This document shows positions 27,321 through 37,216 of a DNA stretch of 64,000 bases, one piece after another; the first letter of the stretch is position 1; each line of letters begins with the position of its first letter. The notes below the pieces were generated by a model that was not told where the DNA came from, ran no database searches, and worked only from the letters and a program-made list of their open reading frames with translations. Source of the stretch: Ruegeria lacuscaerulensis (lineage in GTDB: Bacteria; Pseudomonadota; Alphaproteobacteria; Rhodobacterales; Rhodobacteraceae); contig NZ_WPZL01000002.1 in the NCBI RefSeq assembly GCF_013031245.1, forward strand, positions 186,001 to 250,000, given 5' to 3'. The translations under genes were made by a program, and so were the position numbers.

Positions 27321-28384
27321 CAACGGATCAGAGCATCTGGACTTCGCTTCCGGTTCCGGCCTTCATCATCGACGAGGATGACCAGATCGCGGATTTGAAT
27401 TCCGCCGGAGAAGGTTTCCTGAACGCTTCCCGCAAAGCAGTGGTTGGGCACCCGGTCTGGGACCAGATTGCCGTTGACGCTCCGCTGGAAGAGGCGTTCC
27501 TGAGGGCACGTCAGCAAGGTACCCCGCTGTTCGTCAACGACGTGGATGCCGGTTCGGGCAATCGTGCACCGCTGCAATGTGCATTGCAAATCGCGCCATT
27601 GGTTGGACATCCCGGGTCGATGATCATGATCATCTCACCCCGTGAACTTGCGGGGCGGATGACGCGGGGCAACACGGTGAAATCGGCAGCGCAATCGGCC
27701 ATCGGTATGGCCGAGATGCTGGCGCATGAAATCAAGAACCCGCTGGCCGGGATCACTGGCGCGGCCCAATTGCTTAGCATGAATATTTCGCAGCAAGACC
27801 TTGAATTGACAGACCTTATCGTGACCGAAAGCCGCCGTATCGTTAAGCTTCTGGAACAGGTCGAGCAGTTCGGGAACCTATCCCAACCTGACTTCAAGCC
27901 GATCAACATACACGATGTGTTGGACCGTGCGCGGCGGTCGGCATTGTTGGGTTTTGGCGCACATATGACGATCATCGAGGATTACGACCCATCATTGCCG
28001 ATGGCCTTTGGCGACCCGGACCAGTTCCTTCAAGTGGTGTTGAATTTGCTCAGGAACGCCTCGGAAGCTGCTGACCCCAAAGGCGGAACGATCCGTCTGC
28101 GGACCTATTTCGAGCATTCCTTCCGCCTGCGGCGCAGTGACGGTTCGGGCCATTCCCTGCCGCTGCAGATCGAAATCATCGACGATGGACCGGGCCTGCC
28201 GGATAAGATTCGCAGCGATATTTTCGACGCGTTTGTGTCGGGCAGGGAAAATGGCACCGGGCTTGGGCTGGCGCTGGTGAGCAAGATTATCTCGGACCAC
28301 GACGGCTGGATTTCGGCGGATTCGGTGCCGGGGCGCACGGTGTTCCGAATCTCGCTGCGGCGGGCACCACGTGACGAAGCATAA
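27317..28384 (+). CDS. ntrB: Nitrogen regulation sensor kinase NtrB
   Basis: A 355-residue soluble histidine kinase. A PAS domain fills the first 120 residues. The dimerisation/phosphoacceptor helix has H137 in AHEIKNPLAGITGAAQLL, and the ATPase domain has N-box VLNLLRNASEA, G1 DDGPGLP and G2 GTGLGLAL. It phosphorylates or dephosphorylates NtrC in answer to PII state. Second gene of dusB-ntrB-ntrC. Confidence 0.95.
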   Translation: MTTDQSIWTSLPVPAFIIDEDDQIADLNSAGEGFLNASRKAVVGHPVWDQIAVDAPLEEAFLRARQQGTPLFVNDVDAGSGNRAPLQCALQIAPLVGHPGSMIMIISPRELAGRMTRGNTVKSAAQSAIGMAEMLAHEIKNPLAGITGAAQLLSMNISQQDLELTDLIVTESRRIVKLLEQVEQFGNLSQPDFKPINIHDVLDRARRSALLGFGAHMTIIEDYDPSLPMAFGDPDQFLQVVLNLLRNASEAADPKGGTIRLRTYFEHSFRLRRSDGSGHSLPLQIEIIDDGPGLPDKIRSDIFDAFVSGRENGTGLGLALVSKIISDHDGWISADSVPGRTVFRISLRRAPRDEA

Positions 28385-28423
28385 GGCGCAAGGCCGAGAC
28401 GAACAAACTAAGGAGAGCACCCG

Positions 28424-29791
28424 ATGGATGGCACAGTACTGGTCGCAGATGACGACCGCACGATCCGCACCGTTCTGACGCAGGCCCTGACGCGGGCGGG
28501 GTGCAAGGTGCACGCCACATCTTCGCTAACGACACTGATGCGATGGGTTGGCGAAGGTAAGGGTGACGTGGTGATCTCGGACGTGGTCATGCCGGACGGG
28601 AACGGATTGGAGATGCTGCCCAAGATTGCGCAGGACCGGCCGGGGTTGCCGGTCATCGTGATTTCGGCCCAGAACACGATCATGACGGCGATTCAAGCGG
28701 CCGAAGCGGATGCCTATGACTATCTGCCCAAACCCTTTGACCTACCTGATCTGATGAAGCGAACCGCGCGGGCGCTGGAGCAGAAACAGCGGGCGCAGGT
28801 AGAATTGGTCGCGTCGTCAGAAGATCGCCCCGAAGAGCTGCCCCTGGTCGGTCGCACGCCGGTGATGCAAGCTTTGTATCGCCTTGTGGCGCGGGTGATG
28901 AACACCGATCTGTCCGTTATGATTTCAGGTGAAAGTGGGACGGGCAAGTCTTTGATAGCACGAGCTATTCATGATTTTTCGGATCGTCGCACATTACCGT
29001 TTGTCACCGCGACAGCCGCTGATCTGCGCGACCTTGAAGGCCCCGCACGTATCATGGCGCGGGTGCGCGGCGGGACGTTGTTGATCGACGAGATCGCCGA
29101 TATCGAGGACGAAGTTCAGGCTCGGATCGTGCGCATGATGGATAACCCCGGTGACCACGTTCCGCGTTTCATGGCCACAAGCCAGTCGGACCTGACCGAA
29201 GCGATGGAAAGCGACCGTGTGCGTCAGGACCTCTATTACCGTCTTTGCGGCGCAACTGTACACGTACCAGCCCTGCGTGAGCGAGTGGACGATATCACCT
29301 TGTTGGCCGACCATTTTCTGGCGCGGGAAGAGCGTGAGCACGGCGCCAAACGCTGGCTCAGCCCGGACGCGGTGGAACTGGTCCGGCGCTATTCCTGGCC
29401 CGGCAATGTGCGGCAGCTGGAAAACGCCATTCGCCGCCTGAGCCTGACCAGCCGCGCCGACGAGATTTCCAGGGCCGAGGTTGAAATGGTCCTTGGCAGC
29501 CAACCCGAGGCAGAACCGATTCTTGGAGATGGCGAACGCGAGAAATTGTCGGCCTCGGTGGCCCGCCATTTACGCCGTTATTTCGACCTGCACGGCAATA
29601 TGCTGCCGCCACCAGGCCTGTATCAGCGCATCCTGCGCGAGGTTGAGGCACCTCTGATCGAACTGGCGCTGGACGCAACTGGCGGAAATCAGGCGAAATG
29701 TGCGGACTTGCTCGGGATCAATCGAAATACGCTGCGGAAAAAAATCACTGATCTCGATATTCAGGTGACACGGCGCCGCAAACTGATGTAA
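28424..29791 (+). CDS. ntrC: Nitrogen response regulator NtrC lacking GAFTGA
   Basis: A 455-residue response regulator: receiver (phosphoacceptor D53 in [10 protein letters not shown]), AAA+ domain (Walker A GESGTGKS at 169-176; Walker [30 protein letters not shown]), and a Fis-type DNA-binding end ([12 protein letters not shown]). Between PFVTATAAD and [11 protein letters not shown] the L1 loop carrying GAFTGA, which contacts sigma-54, is missing. That is the known state of Rhodobacter capsulatus NtrC, which activates sigma-70 RNA polymerase. The same is inferred here. Confidence 0.95.
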   Translation: MDGTVLVADDDRTIRTVLTQALTRAGCKVHATSSLTTLMRWVGEGKGDVVISDVVMPDGNGLEMLPKIAQDRPGLPVIVISAQNTIMTAIQAAEADAYDYLPKPFDLPDLMKRTARALEQKQRAQVELVASSEDRPEELPLVGRTPVMQALYRLVARVMNTDLSVMISGESGTGKSLIARAIHDFSDRRTLPFVTATAADLRDLEGPARIMARVRGGTLLIDEIADIEDEVQARIVRMMDNPGDHVPRFMATSQSDLTEAMESDRVRQDLYYRLCGATVHVPALRERVDDITLLADHFLAREEREHGAKRWLSPDAVELVRRYSWPGNVRQLENAIRRLSLTSRADEISRAEVEMVLGSQPEAEPILGDGEREKLSASVARHLRRYFDLHGNMLPPPGLYQRILREVEAPLIELALDATGGNQAKCADLLGINRNTLRKKITDLDIQVTRRRKLM

Positions 29792-29806
29792 TATCGCCAC
29801 ACAAAC

Positions 29807-29841
29807 CGTGGCATCCGGGTTCGCACCCGGCAAGGACCACG
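29807..29841 (+). other. Two-step hairpin between ntrC and ntrY
   Basis: CGTGG (29807-29811) pairs with CCACG (29837-29841), enclosing CCGGGT/ACCCGG around a TCGC tetraloop. There is no U-tract. It sits in the 99-base gap of an otherwise co-directional gene set, so it could be a processing or attenuation element that sets ntrYX level. The structure is seen; the function is inferred. Confidence 0.4.
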
Positions 29842-29890
29842 ATATATGGCGGTACGTCGCGCAAGCGACACATCAGGATGAGGGCAGACG

Positions 29891-32179
29891 GTGGCAACCC
29901 GGGCACAGAGCGGGCTGGTCCTATCGATTAGTCGGTGGCGGAAATCCCGAAAACTGCGCAATTTCGGCACTCTGGGGCTGGTTCTTCTGGGCCCTGCGCT
30001 GGCGTTGGCCACTTATCTCGTTATCGGTCCATTCGATCTGGGAGCAACCGCGCCGACGCTGCGCCTGATCCTTCTGGCTGACCTCGTTTATGTGCTGGTC
30101 GTCGCCGCTCTTGTGTTGGGACAGGTGTTCAGTCTGATCGCCGCCCGCCGCGCAAAGTCGGCTGGGTCGCGATTGCACCTGAGGCTGATCGGAGCATTTA
30201 CGCTACTGGCGCTGGTGCCGACCGTAACAGTTGCGATCTTTGCCGGACTGACGGTGAATATCGGCCTTGAGGGTTGGTTTTCGGATCGCGTACGACAGGT
30301 GGTTGGATCTTCCCTGACCGCGGCCGAGGCCTATGAGCAGGAACATCGCGAAGGGTTGACCCAGGACGCCGCTGTTCTGGCCCGGTTCCTCGACAATGCC
30401 CGGTCGCGGGATTTCTTTATTTCGGATGCGGAACTGCGCGAGGTGCTGGCGCAGGGGCAGGCGCAGATTCAGCGCGGTCTGCGCGAGGCCTATGTCATTG
30501 ACGGTAGTGGCGAAATCAAATCGCGCGGGGATCGGTCCTATCTGTTTAACTACGAAGCACCTACGCCCGAGCAGATGATTGAGGCAACCGACGCCGGATT
30601 GTTGATCATCGCCGACTGGCAGAACAGTGAATTCCGGGCGTTAGTACCTTTGCAGGCTTATCTGGATCGCTTTCTCTATGTCAGCCGGGAAGTCGACGGG
30701 CAGTTACTGAACCTTTTGGATGATACCAAAGAGACGGTGCAGTTTTACCAGCAACTCGAAAGCGAACGGGGGCGGGTCCTGTTTGAGTTCGGCCTGTTGT
30801 ATCTCAGCTTTGCGGTGATCCTCATTCTGGCAGCTATGTCTTTGGGTATGTGGTTCGCCGAACGCCTCTCGCGCCCCGTAGGACGTCTGACTACAGCGGC
30901 GCAGCGTGTTGGTGGCGGGGATCTCAGCGTGCAAGTCTATGAAGAAGCCAGCGACGACGAGATCGCCATGTTAGGCCGTTATTTCAACCAGATGACCCGA
31001 CAACTTAAAGGCCAGCGCGACACCCTTTTGGAAAACACCCGTCAAATCGAGCGCCGCCGCCGACTGTTTGATTCGGTGCTCAGCTCGGTGACATCCGGTG
31101 TTGTCGGCGTCGATTCGGAAGGCTGCGTTACCTTGGTGAACCGGTCCGCAGAACGTTTGCTGGACTGGTCGCGAGGTGACCAGCAGCTGGCCATAGGTAT
31201 CGCCGTGCCGGAGTTTCTACCGCTTTTTGAAAGCCTCAAAGACAGCGGTCAGGAGGCCGTCCAGGGTGAGATAAAGGTGACGCGAAAAGGCAGATTGGAA
31301 AACCTGCTTGTTCGCATGGCGACCCGCCGCGGCGAGGATGGCGGGCTTGAAGGCTATGTTGTTGCCTTTGACGACGTGACGGATCTGGTCAGCGCGCAAC
31401 GAATGGCCGCATGGGGTGATGTCGCACGCCGGATTGCGCATGAGATCAAGAATCCGCTGACCCCAATCCAGTTGAGCGCCGAGCGGATCAAGCGGAAATT
31501 CTCGCGCAAGCTGGATGAAGGGGACTGCGACAGCCTGGAATCCATGACCGATGTAATCGTTCGGCAGACCAACGACCTGCGACGGATCGTTGACGAGTTC
31601 TCGAAATTCGCACGTATGCCGGAACCAGTCCGGCGCGAGGAAGACATCGTTGGGCTGGTGCGCGAAGCGGTGTTACTGCAACAAGCCGGGCAACCGGATG
31701 TACAGATCGACGCCACCCTGCCGGCCCAGCCAGTCATGGCGGACGTTGATGCGACGATGCTAAATCAGGCACTGACCAACCTGATAAAGAATGCAGGCGA
31801 GGCTATTGAAACGCTGAGACGAAAAGGCCCACCTGAAAACCTAAAACCACAGATCAAAGTGGACGTGACCAGCGACGATGCGGGTACGGTTATCAGCATT
31901 GCGGACAACGGCATCGGCCTGCCTGAAGACAGGGCACGGCTGTTCGAGCCGTACGTAACGACGCGCGACGAGGGCACCGGATTGGGTCTGCCCATCGTCA
32001 AAAAGATTATCGAAGAACATGGCGGAGCCCTCACGCTTGAGGATGCGCCGGTTTTCGACGGACAGGACCATTTCGGTGCGATGGCCGTGATCCGTTTGCC
32101 GGGAGGCAGTATTTCCCAAAATGCAGCGCCACAAAAGCAGGCAATTCATACTAACAAACTGAAAGCAGGCCAAAGATGA
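29891..32179 (+). CDS. ntrY: Nitrogen regulation sensor kinase NtrY
   Basis: A 762-residue membrane histidine kinase. Helices near residues 20-60, 85-110 and about 300 flank a periplasmic sensor region. HAMP (RLSRPVGRLTTAAQRVGGGDL) and PAS follow, then H517 in ARRIAHEIKNPLTPIQLS, and ATPase boxes LIKNAGEAIE, DNGIGLP and GTGLGLPI. It partners NtrX and is linked in related bacteria to nitrogen and redox or envelope sensing. The GTG start at 29891 follows GAGGGCAGAC. It overlaps ntrX by 4 bases. Confidence 0.95.
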   Translation: MATRAQSGLVLSISRWRKSRKLRNFGTLGLVLLGPALALATYLVIGPFDLGATAPTLRLILLADLVYVLVVAALVLGQVFSLIAARRAKSAGSRLHLRLIGAFTLLALVPTVTVAIFAGLTVNIGLEGWFSDRVRQVVGSSLTAAEAYEQEHREGLTQDAAVLARFLDNARSRDFFISDAELREVLAQGQAQIQRGLREAYVIDGSGEIKSRGDRSYLFNYEAPTPEQMIEATDAGLLIIADWQNSEFRALVPLQAYLDRFLYVSREVDGQLLNLLDDTKETVQFYQQLESERGRVLFEFGLLYLSFAVILILAAMSLGMWFAERLSRPVGRLTTAAQRVGGGDLSVQVYEEASDDEIAMLGRYFNQMTRQLKGQRDTLLENTRQIERRRRLFDSVLSSVTSGVVGVDSEGCVTLVNRSAERLLDWSRGDQQLAIGIAVPEFLPLFESLKDSGQEAVQGEIKVTRKGRLENLLVRMATRRGEDGGLEGYVVAFDDVTDLVSAQRMAAWGDVARRIAHEIKNPLTPIQLSAERIKRKFSRKLDEGDCDSLESMTDVIVRQTNDLRRIVDEFSKFARMPEPVRREEDIVGLVREAVLLQQAGQPDVQIDATLPAQPVMADVDATMLNQALTNLIKNAGEAIETLRRKGPPENLKPQIKVDVTSDDAGTVISIADNGIGLPEDRARLFEPYVTTRDEGTGLGLPIVKKIIEEHGGALTLEDAPVFDGQDHFGAMAVIRLPGGSISQNAAPQKQAIHTNKLKAGQR

Positions 32180-33585
32180 GCGACATTCTGATCGTAGATG
32201 ACGAACGCGATATTCGCGAACTGGTGTCCGACATTCTGGAGGACGAAGGCTATTCAACCCGGCTGGCCGGCAACTCGGACGAGTGCATGGCTGCAATCAA
32301 TACGGAACCGCCCGGGCTGTTGATCTTGGATATCTGGCTGAAAGACAGCCGCATGGACGGGATCGACATTCTGAAGACGGTCAAGCGCGATAACCCGGAC
32401 GTGCCTGTGGTTATCATTTCCGGTCACGGCAACATTGAAATCGCGGTAGCTGCAATCAAGCAGGGGGCTTACGACTTCATCGAAAAGCCATTTAACATTG
32501 ACCAACTGATGGTCGTGATCCGCCGCGCGATGGAGACCTCGCGCCTGCGCCGCGAAAATGCATCGCTGAAACGCAAGGAGGTCACGAGTGCGGACATGAT
32601 CGGCAAGTCGGCATCATTCCGTACGATGCAAAGCCAGTTGGACAAGGTCACCAAGTCGAACGGTCGTGTGATGCTGAGTGGCCCTGCCGGGTCCGGCAAG
32701 GAAATCGCCGCGCGGTATATCCACGCTCACTCCAACCGTTCCAATGCGCCTTTCGTGACGGTGAACTGCGCCGGGATCGAGCCCGAAAGGGTCGAAGAGG
32801 TACTGTTCGGGCGCGAATCTTCGGAACGCGGAATTGAGGCCGGTTTGCTGGAAGAGGCTCATGGCGGTGTGATCTATTTTGACGAGGTCGCTGATATGCC
32901 ACTGGGCACGCAGTCCAAGATCTTGCGCGTTTTGGTTGACCAGCAGTTTCAGCGTGTCGGCGGCTCGGACAAGGTTCGGGTCGATCTTCGGGTGATTTCA
33001 TCGACCAACCGCGACTTGGAGGCCGAGATTTCAGGCGACCGTTTCCGTGAAGAGCTGTATCACCGGCTCAACGTGGTCCCGATCGCAGTGCCATCGCTGG
33101 AAGAGCGGCGTGAAGACATCCCGGTTCTGGCACAGCATTTCATTGAGATGTGCAACGAATCCCAAGGTCTGACGGCGCGCGAAATCTCAGAGGAGGCCGT
33201 TGCTTTGCTTCAGACGATGACATGGCCGGGGAATGTGCGTCAGCTCAAGAACCTGATCGAGCGTGTATTGATTCTGGGTGACGGGTCCGGGCCGATCGAA
33301 GCCAGGGAACTACCGGCCGAAGAAGAAAAAGCAGATGAAACGGGCCGCGTTGTCCTTTCGGGTGCGTTGGCAACCTTGCCATTGCGAGAGGCGCGCGAAG
33401 CGTTCGAGCGGGAATACCTGCTGACCCAGATCAATCGCTTTGGCGGCAATATCAGCCGAACAGCCAGCTTTGTCGGGATGGAGCGCAGCGCGCTGCATCG
33501 CAAGCTGAAATCGCTTGGTGTCGTGACGTCGAACAAATCCGGGGCGCGAGTGGCCCAATTGGATGAACCGGAACCGGCGGAATAA
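32176..33585 (+). CDS. ntrX: Response regulator NtrX, also lacking GAFTGA
   Basis: A 469-residue response regulator. The receiver has D52 in LILDIWLKDS. The AAA+ domain has a Walker A-like GPAGSGKE, and EEAHGGVIYFDEVADMP as Walker B. Where sigma-54 activators have ELFGHxxGAFTGA, this protein reads VLFGRESSERGIEAGLLEE, so the sigma-54 contact is absent, as in other alphaproteobacterial NtrX. A Fis-type DNA-binding end (ISRTASFVGMERSALHRKLKSL) follows. Partner of NtrY. Confidence 0.95.
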   Translation: MSDILIVDDERDIRELVSDILEDEGYSTRLAGNSDECMAAINTEPPGLLILDIWLKDSRMDGIDILKTVKRDNPDVPVVIISGHGNIEIAVAAIKQGAYDFIEKPFNIDQLMVVIRRAMETSRLRRENASLKRKEVTSADMIGKSASFRTMQSQLDKVTKSNGRVMLSGPAGSGKEIAARYIHAHSNRSNAPFVTVNCAGIEPERVEEVLFGRESSERGIEAGLLEEAHGGVIYFDEVADMPLGTQSKILRVLVDQQFQRVGGSDKVRVDLRVISSTNRDLEAEISGDRFREELYHRLNVVPIAVPSLEERREDIPVLAQHFIEMCNESQGLTAREISEEAVALLQTMTWPGNVRQLKNLIERVLILGDGSGPIEARELPAEEEKADETGRVVLSGALATLPLREAREAFEREYLLTQINRFGGNISRTASFVGMERSALHRKLKSLGVVTSNKSGARVAQLDEPEPAE

Positions 33586-33593
33586 TCCGCCGG
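33574..33593. terminator. Hairpin at the end of ntrX
   Basis: CCGGCGGA/TCCGCCGG with a 4-base loop spans the ntrX stop and lies 3 bases from the converging lipoprotein stop. No U-tract, so it is a weak or protein-assisted terminator at best. Confidence 0.4.
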
Positions 33594-33596
33594 GCT

Positions 33597-34079
33597 TTAC
33601 CCGGCCTGTCCAGGGCTGATTATTTGTATCGTCCCGTTGTCGAATTTCACAAAGCAAGACTGGGTTGTGAGTGGCGGCAACGTTGTCGTGGGCACGGCCT
33701 GGGTTTGGGATTTCACACTTTGCCTGCAGGGGGGCAGGCTGACCGGGCGAAAACCTTTCCTGGCCATGCATTGTGCCTCAACCTGATTGCGAAGTCCCTG
33801 ATTGACGTCGACGGTATAGACCCGTCCGGGCTGCCACCAACCGGGCGAGCGATAGCACCGCCCCCCGCTGTCGCAATAGGTGCGCCCGGGCCAATAGGTG
33901 GGCGGGCTTTGCCGCACCTGATTAGCTACGGGCACTTCATTGACCGCTTGTACCTGACATTGCGTGGTCTCACTCTGCACACGCGATACGCTCTCACCTT
34001 CGCGGTAATAAAGCGAAAGCGGGCCGTCGCATGCGGACAGGGCCATGATGGGAATAAGCAAACGAAGCACTGATTTCAT
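33597..34079 (-). CDS. Hypothetical Cys-rich lipoprotein
   Basis: A 160-residue lipoprotein with a signal peptide and lipobox LSAC (lipidated C17). The mature part carries paired cysteines (TTQCQVQ, TYCDSGGRCYRSPGWWQPG, QCMARKGF, LPPCRQ, SCFVKF) that suggest disulfides in the periplasm. The segment SPPTYWPGRTYCDSGGRCY is Tyr/Gly-rich. I do not recognise a function. It converges on ntrX and is divergent from trkA. Confidence 0.7.
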   Translation of the reverse strand: MKSVLRLLIPIMALSACDGPLSLYYREGESVSRVQSETTQCQVQAVNEVPVANQVRQSPPTYWPGRTYCDSGGRCYRSPGWWQPGRVYTVDVNQGLRNQVEAQCMARKGFRPVSLPPCRQSVKSQTQAVPTTTLPPLTTQSCFVKFDNGTIQIISPGQAG

Positions 34080-34175
34080 GGGCTTATCTTGCCTTAGTGG
34101 CGCGTGTATGACAATTCAATTGACCGCTATGGGGGCATCTGTCATTCAAAGATTTCAGGCAGAAGGGCCAAAAAC

Positions 34176-35552
34176 ATGAAGGTCATCATTTGCGGTGCCG
34201 GTCAGGTTGGCTGGCAGATTGCACGGCACCTGTCAGGTGAACTGAATGACGTGACGGTGGTGGACAACAATCCCGATCTGGTGCGCCGCGCGACCGAGAC
34301 TCTGGATGTGCAGGGGATTGCCGGATTCGCCAGCTATCCGGATGTGCTGGATCGGGCAGGGGCCCGCGATGCAGATATGATTATTGCCGCGACCCATTCG
34401 GACGAGGTGAATATGGTCACCTGTCAGATGGCGCACTCGGTATTTTCGATTCAGCGTAAGATCGCCCGTTTGCGGTCCAAATCGTATCTCGAAGCGATCC
34501 ACTCGGATCTCTACCGACGTGACCATCTGCCCATCGACGTGGTGATCAGCCCCGAGCGCGAGGTTGCTGCCGCTGCTATGCGCCGACTGTCCGCGCCATC
34601 CGCTTTCGACACCGAGACGTTCATGGACGGCAATGCCCAGCTGCTTGGTATTCGCATCGAAGAGGACTGTCCGGTCGTCAATACCCCACTGCGGCAGTTG
34701 ACGGACCTGTTTTCCACGCTCAGCTCGATTGTCGTCGGGGTTCGTCGGGACGGCAACCTGTTCGCGCCTGAATCCGAGGACCAACTGTTCGTGGGGGATG
34801 AGTGCTACGTCTTTACCAATGTCAAGGACGTGGATCGCACCATGGAGGTCTTCGGTAAGACACAGAAAAAGCAGGACCGTGTGGTTATCGTTGGCGGTGG
34901 CAATGTGGGGCTTGAAGTGGCCCGCACGCTGGAGGAACGCGAAAGCCGGGTGCGTGCCAAGATCATCGAACGAGACCGCCAAAGTGCGGAAATAGCCGCC
35001 GAGACTCTTGAGCGGACGATAGTTCTGAACGGTGACGGTCTGGACGCGGCCCTGCTGCACGAGGCGGGGATCGACCGTGCTGACGCGATGCTGGCGGTCA
35101 CCGATGACGACCGGGCCAATCTACTGGCTGCCGTGCGCGCCAAGGCAGAGGGCTGTGCGCTGGCGATTGCGCTGATCAACGACCCCAGCATGGTGGCGCT
35201 GATGGGCCCTCTGGGGATCGATGCCTATATCAACCCACGCGCGACCACAGTCAGTTCGATCCTGCGCCACATCCGTCACGGGCGGGTACGGCAGGTTTAT
35301 TCCATCGGGGACGCAGAGGCCGAGGTGATCGAGGCCGAGGTTCTGTCGACCTCGCCGATGGCAGGGCAAAGACTGCGGGACATTGATTTCCCGGAAGGTG
35401 TCCTGGTCGGTGCCGTTCGTAAGGGGGATGAGGTGTTGCGCCCGACTGGCAGCCTGAGGATTGAAGAAAAAGACGTGGTGGCGATCTTTGCCATGGCCAA
35501 GGACGTACCCGAGGTCGAACGGTTGATGCAGGTTTCAATCGATTTCTTCTGA
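34176..35552 (+). CDS. trkA: Trk potassium uptake regulatory subunit TrkA
   Basis: A 458-residue protein with two RCK halves, each with an N-terminal NAD-binding Rossmann motif (ICGAGQVGWQIARHL near residue 4; IVGGGNVGLEVARTL near 236) and a C-terminal TrkA_C domain. It gates the TrkH channel by nucleotide binding. ATG 34176 is preceded by GAAGGGCC and fits the family; the 24-residue extension to 34104 is rejected. Its stop overlaps the start of trkH by one base (TGATG). Confidence 0.95.
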   Translation: MKVIICGAGQVGWQIARHLSGELNDVTVVDNNPDLVRRATETLDVQGIAGFASYPDVLDRAGARDADMIIAATHSDEVNMVTCQMAHSVFSIQRKIARLRSKSYLEAIHSDLYRRDHLPIDVVISPEREVAAAAMRRLSAPSAFDTETFMDGNAQLLGIRIEEDCPVVNTPLRQLTDLFSTLSSIVVGVRRDGNLFAPESEDQLFVGDECYVFTNVKDVDRTMEVFGKTQKKQDRVVIVGGGNVGLEVARTLEERESRVRAKIIERDRQSAEIAAETLERTIVLNGDGLDAALLHEAGIDRADAMLAVTDDDRANLLAAVRAKAEGCALAIALINDPSMVALMGPLGIDAYINPRATTVSSILRHIRHGRVRQVYSIGDAEAEVIEAEVLSTSPMAGQRLRDIDFPEGVLVGAVRKGDEVLRPTGSLRIEEKDVVAIFAMAKDVPEVERLMQVSIDFF

Positions 35553-37090
35553 TGGGGCATGCGCGGACACAACAGATCGGACTTGTACGGCGACTGCCAC
35601 TGTTTCTGCTGATCTGGGGCATTGTTGCGGTGTCCATGTTGGTGCCGTCGATCTATGCGTTGGCGTTGGACGATCACGATACTTCGCGGTCATTTTTCTA
35701 TTCGGGATTGCTGGGGCTTTTTGTCGTGGCAACAATTGCGCTTGCAACGTCCAACCGGATTCCACGGCGGGGGACGCTGGGGCAATTGGCAGTGTTGCTT
35801 GGGTGTTTTACCGTCCTGCCATTGTTTCTGGCCATTCCGCTGCATGATGCGCTGGGAAACACGACCTTTCTGAATGCCTATTTTGACATGGTCAGTGCAA
35901 TGACGACCACGGGGGCTGACATTTTCCCTGATCCTGACCGATTGACCGCGCCGCTGCATTTGTGGCGCGCGCTGGTTGGGTGGATGGGTGGCCTGCTGAT
36001 GTGGATATCAGCCGCCGCTATTCTGGCGCCGCTGTCGTTGGGCGGATTTGAGGTTACGGCGCGTGGGCAACCCGGTCGCCCGGTCTCGGGCGTGGCGCAA
36101 AGTGAAAAGGTCGACCCGAGGGGGCGGTTGATCCGTGTTACGCGCACTCTGACACCAGTGTATGCGGGACTGACCGTTGTGATCTGGATCCTGCTGTTGA
36201 TCGCGGGTGAGCAGGGTCTGACGGCTGCATGTCACGCGATGTCTACGATGGCTACGTCCGGAATTTCTCCGGTGGGAGGGCTGGAGGGCGCGCAGGCAGG
36301 AATCACAGGCGAAGCGATCCTGTTCCTTTTTCTGTTCTTTGCACTGTCGCGCCTGACATTTTCCACGGATACGGCGACAACCGGATATTCGAGACTGGAC
36401 CAGGACCCTGAATTCAGGATTGGTATGATGATCGTCGCCGGGGTCGCTCTACTGTTGTTTTTCCGTGTCTGGGCGGGCGTACTCGAAATCGGCGGCCAGT
36501 TGGAGCCGATTCAGGCTCTGAACGTGATCTGGGGCATGATCTTCACAGCATTGTCATTTTTGACCACGGCGGGATTTGAAAGCGCCAACTGGAACGACGC
36601 ACAACAGCTTTCTGGACTTGGTACTCCGGGATTGATCCTGATGGGAATGGCGCTGATTGGCGGCGGCGTCGCCACCACGGCGGGCGGGGTCAAACTGTTG
36701 CGCGTATTTGCCCTGTATCTGAATGGCGCACGAGAGATTGATCGCCTGATTTATCCTTCATCCGTCAGTGGCGTCGGCGGTGGCAACAGGCGAATTCAAA
36801 GCGACGGTGCCTTTATTGCGTGGATCTTTCTGATGATGTTCGCGCTGACGGCGGCGGTGTTCAATGTCCTGCTGGCGGCGATGGGCGCGGGGTTTGAGCA
36901 GGCCATGGTACTCAGCGTTGCGGCGCTCAGCACGACTGGTCCGCTGATCGAACTGGCAACAGATATACCCATCCGATTGGTCGATCTGTCCTGGGGTGCC
37001 AAGCTGACCATGTGCGCCGCAATGGTGATCGGGCGACTCGAAACGCTGGCGATCATTGCGCTGATTACACCAACCCTCTGGCGGGACTGA
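35552..37090 (+). CDS. trkH: Trk potassium channel subunit TrkH
   Basis: A 512-residue membrane protein of the SKT superfamily. It has pore segments with selectivity glycines (SAMTTTGADIFP, STMATSGISPVGG, FLTTAGFES, AALSTTGPL) and TM pairs between them. It moves K+ with TrkA. Directly coupled to trkA. The block continues with hfq after 126 bases. Confidence 0.94.
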   Translation: MGHARTQQIGLVRRLPLFLLIWGIVAVSMLVPSIYALALDDHDTSRSFFYSGLLGLFVVATIALATSNRIPRRGTLGQLAVLLGCFTVLPLFLAIPLHDALGNTTFLNAYFDMVSAMTTTGADIFPDPDRLTAPLHLWRALVGWMGGLLMWISAAAILAPLSLGGFEVTARGQPGRPVSGVAQSEKVDPRGRLIRVTRTLTPVYAGLTVVIWILLLIAGEQGLTAACHAMSTMATSGISPVGGLEGAQAGITGEAILFLFLFFALSRLTFSTDTATTGYSRLDQDPEFRIGMMIVAGVALLLFFRVWAGVLEIGGQLEPIQALNVIWGMIFTALSFLTTAGFESANWNDAQQLSGLGTPGLILMGMALIGGGVATTAGGVKLLRVFALYLNGAREIDRLIYPSSVSGVGGGNRRIQSDGAFIAWIFLMMFALTAAVFNVLLAAMGAGFEQAMVLSVAALSTTGPLIELATDIPIRLVDLSWGAKLTMCAAMVIGRLETLAIIALITPTLWRD

Positions 37091-37216
37091 GAATCAACAC
37101 CGGTGTTAATGCCTGATTTTTCATCTGGAAACTCGGTTAATCACGCTCCATACTCAGCCAGAGGGAGCGCGTTGGTCCGCAGCGCGTAGCAAGAACAATG
37201 GCGAGATTATAAAAAT

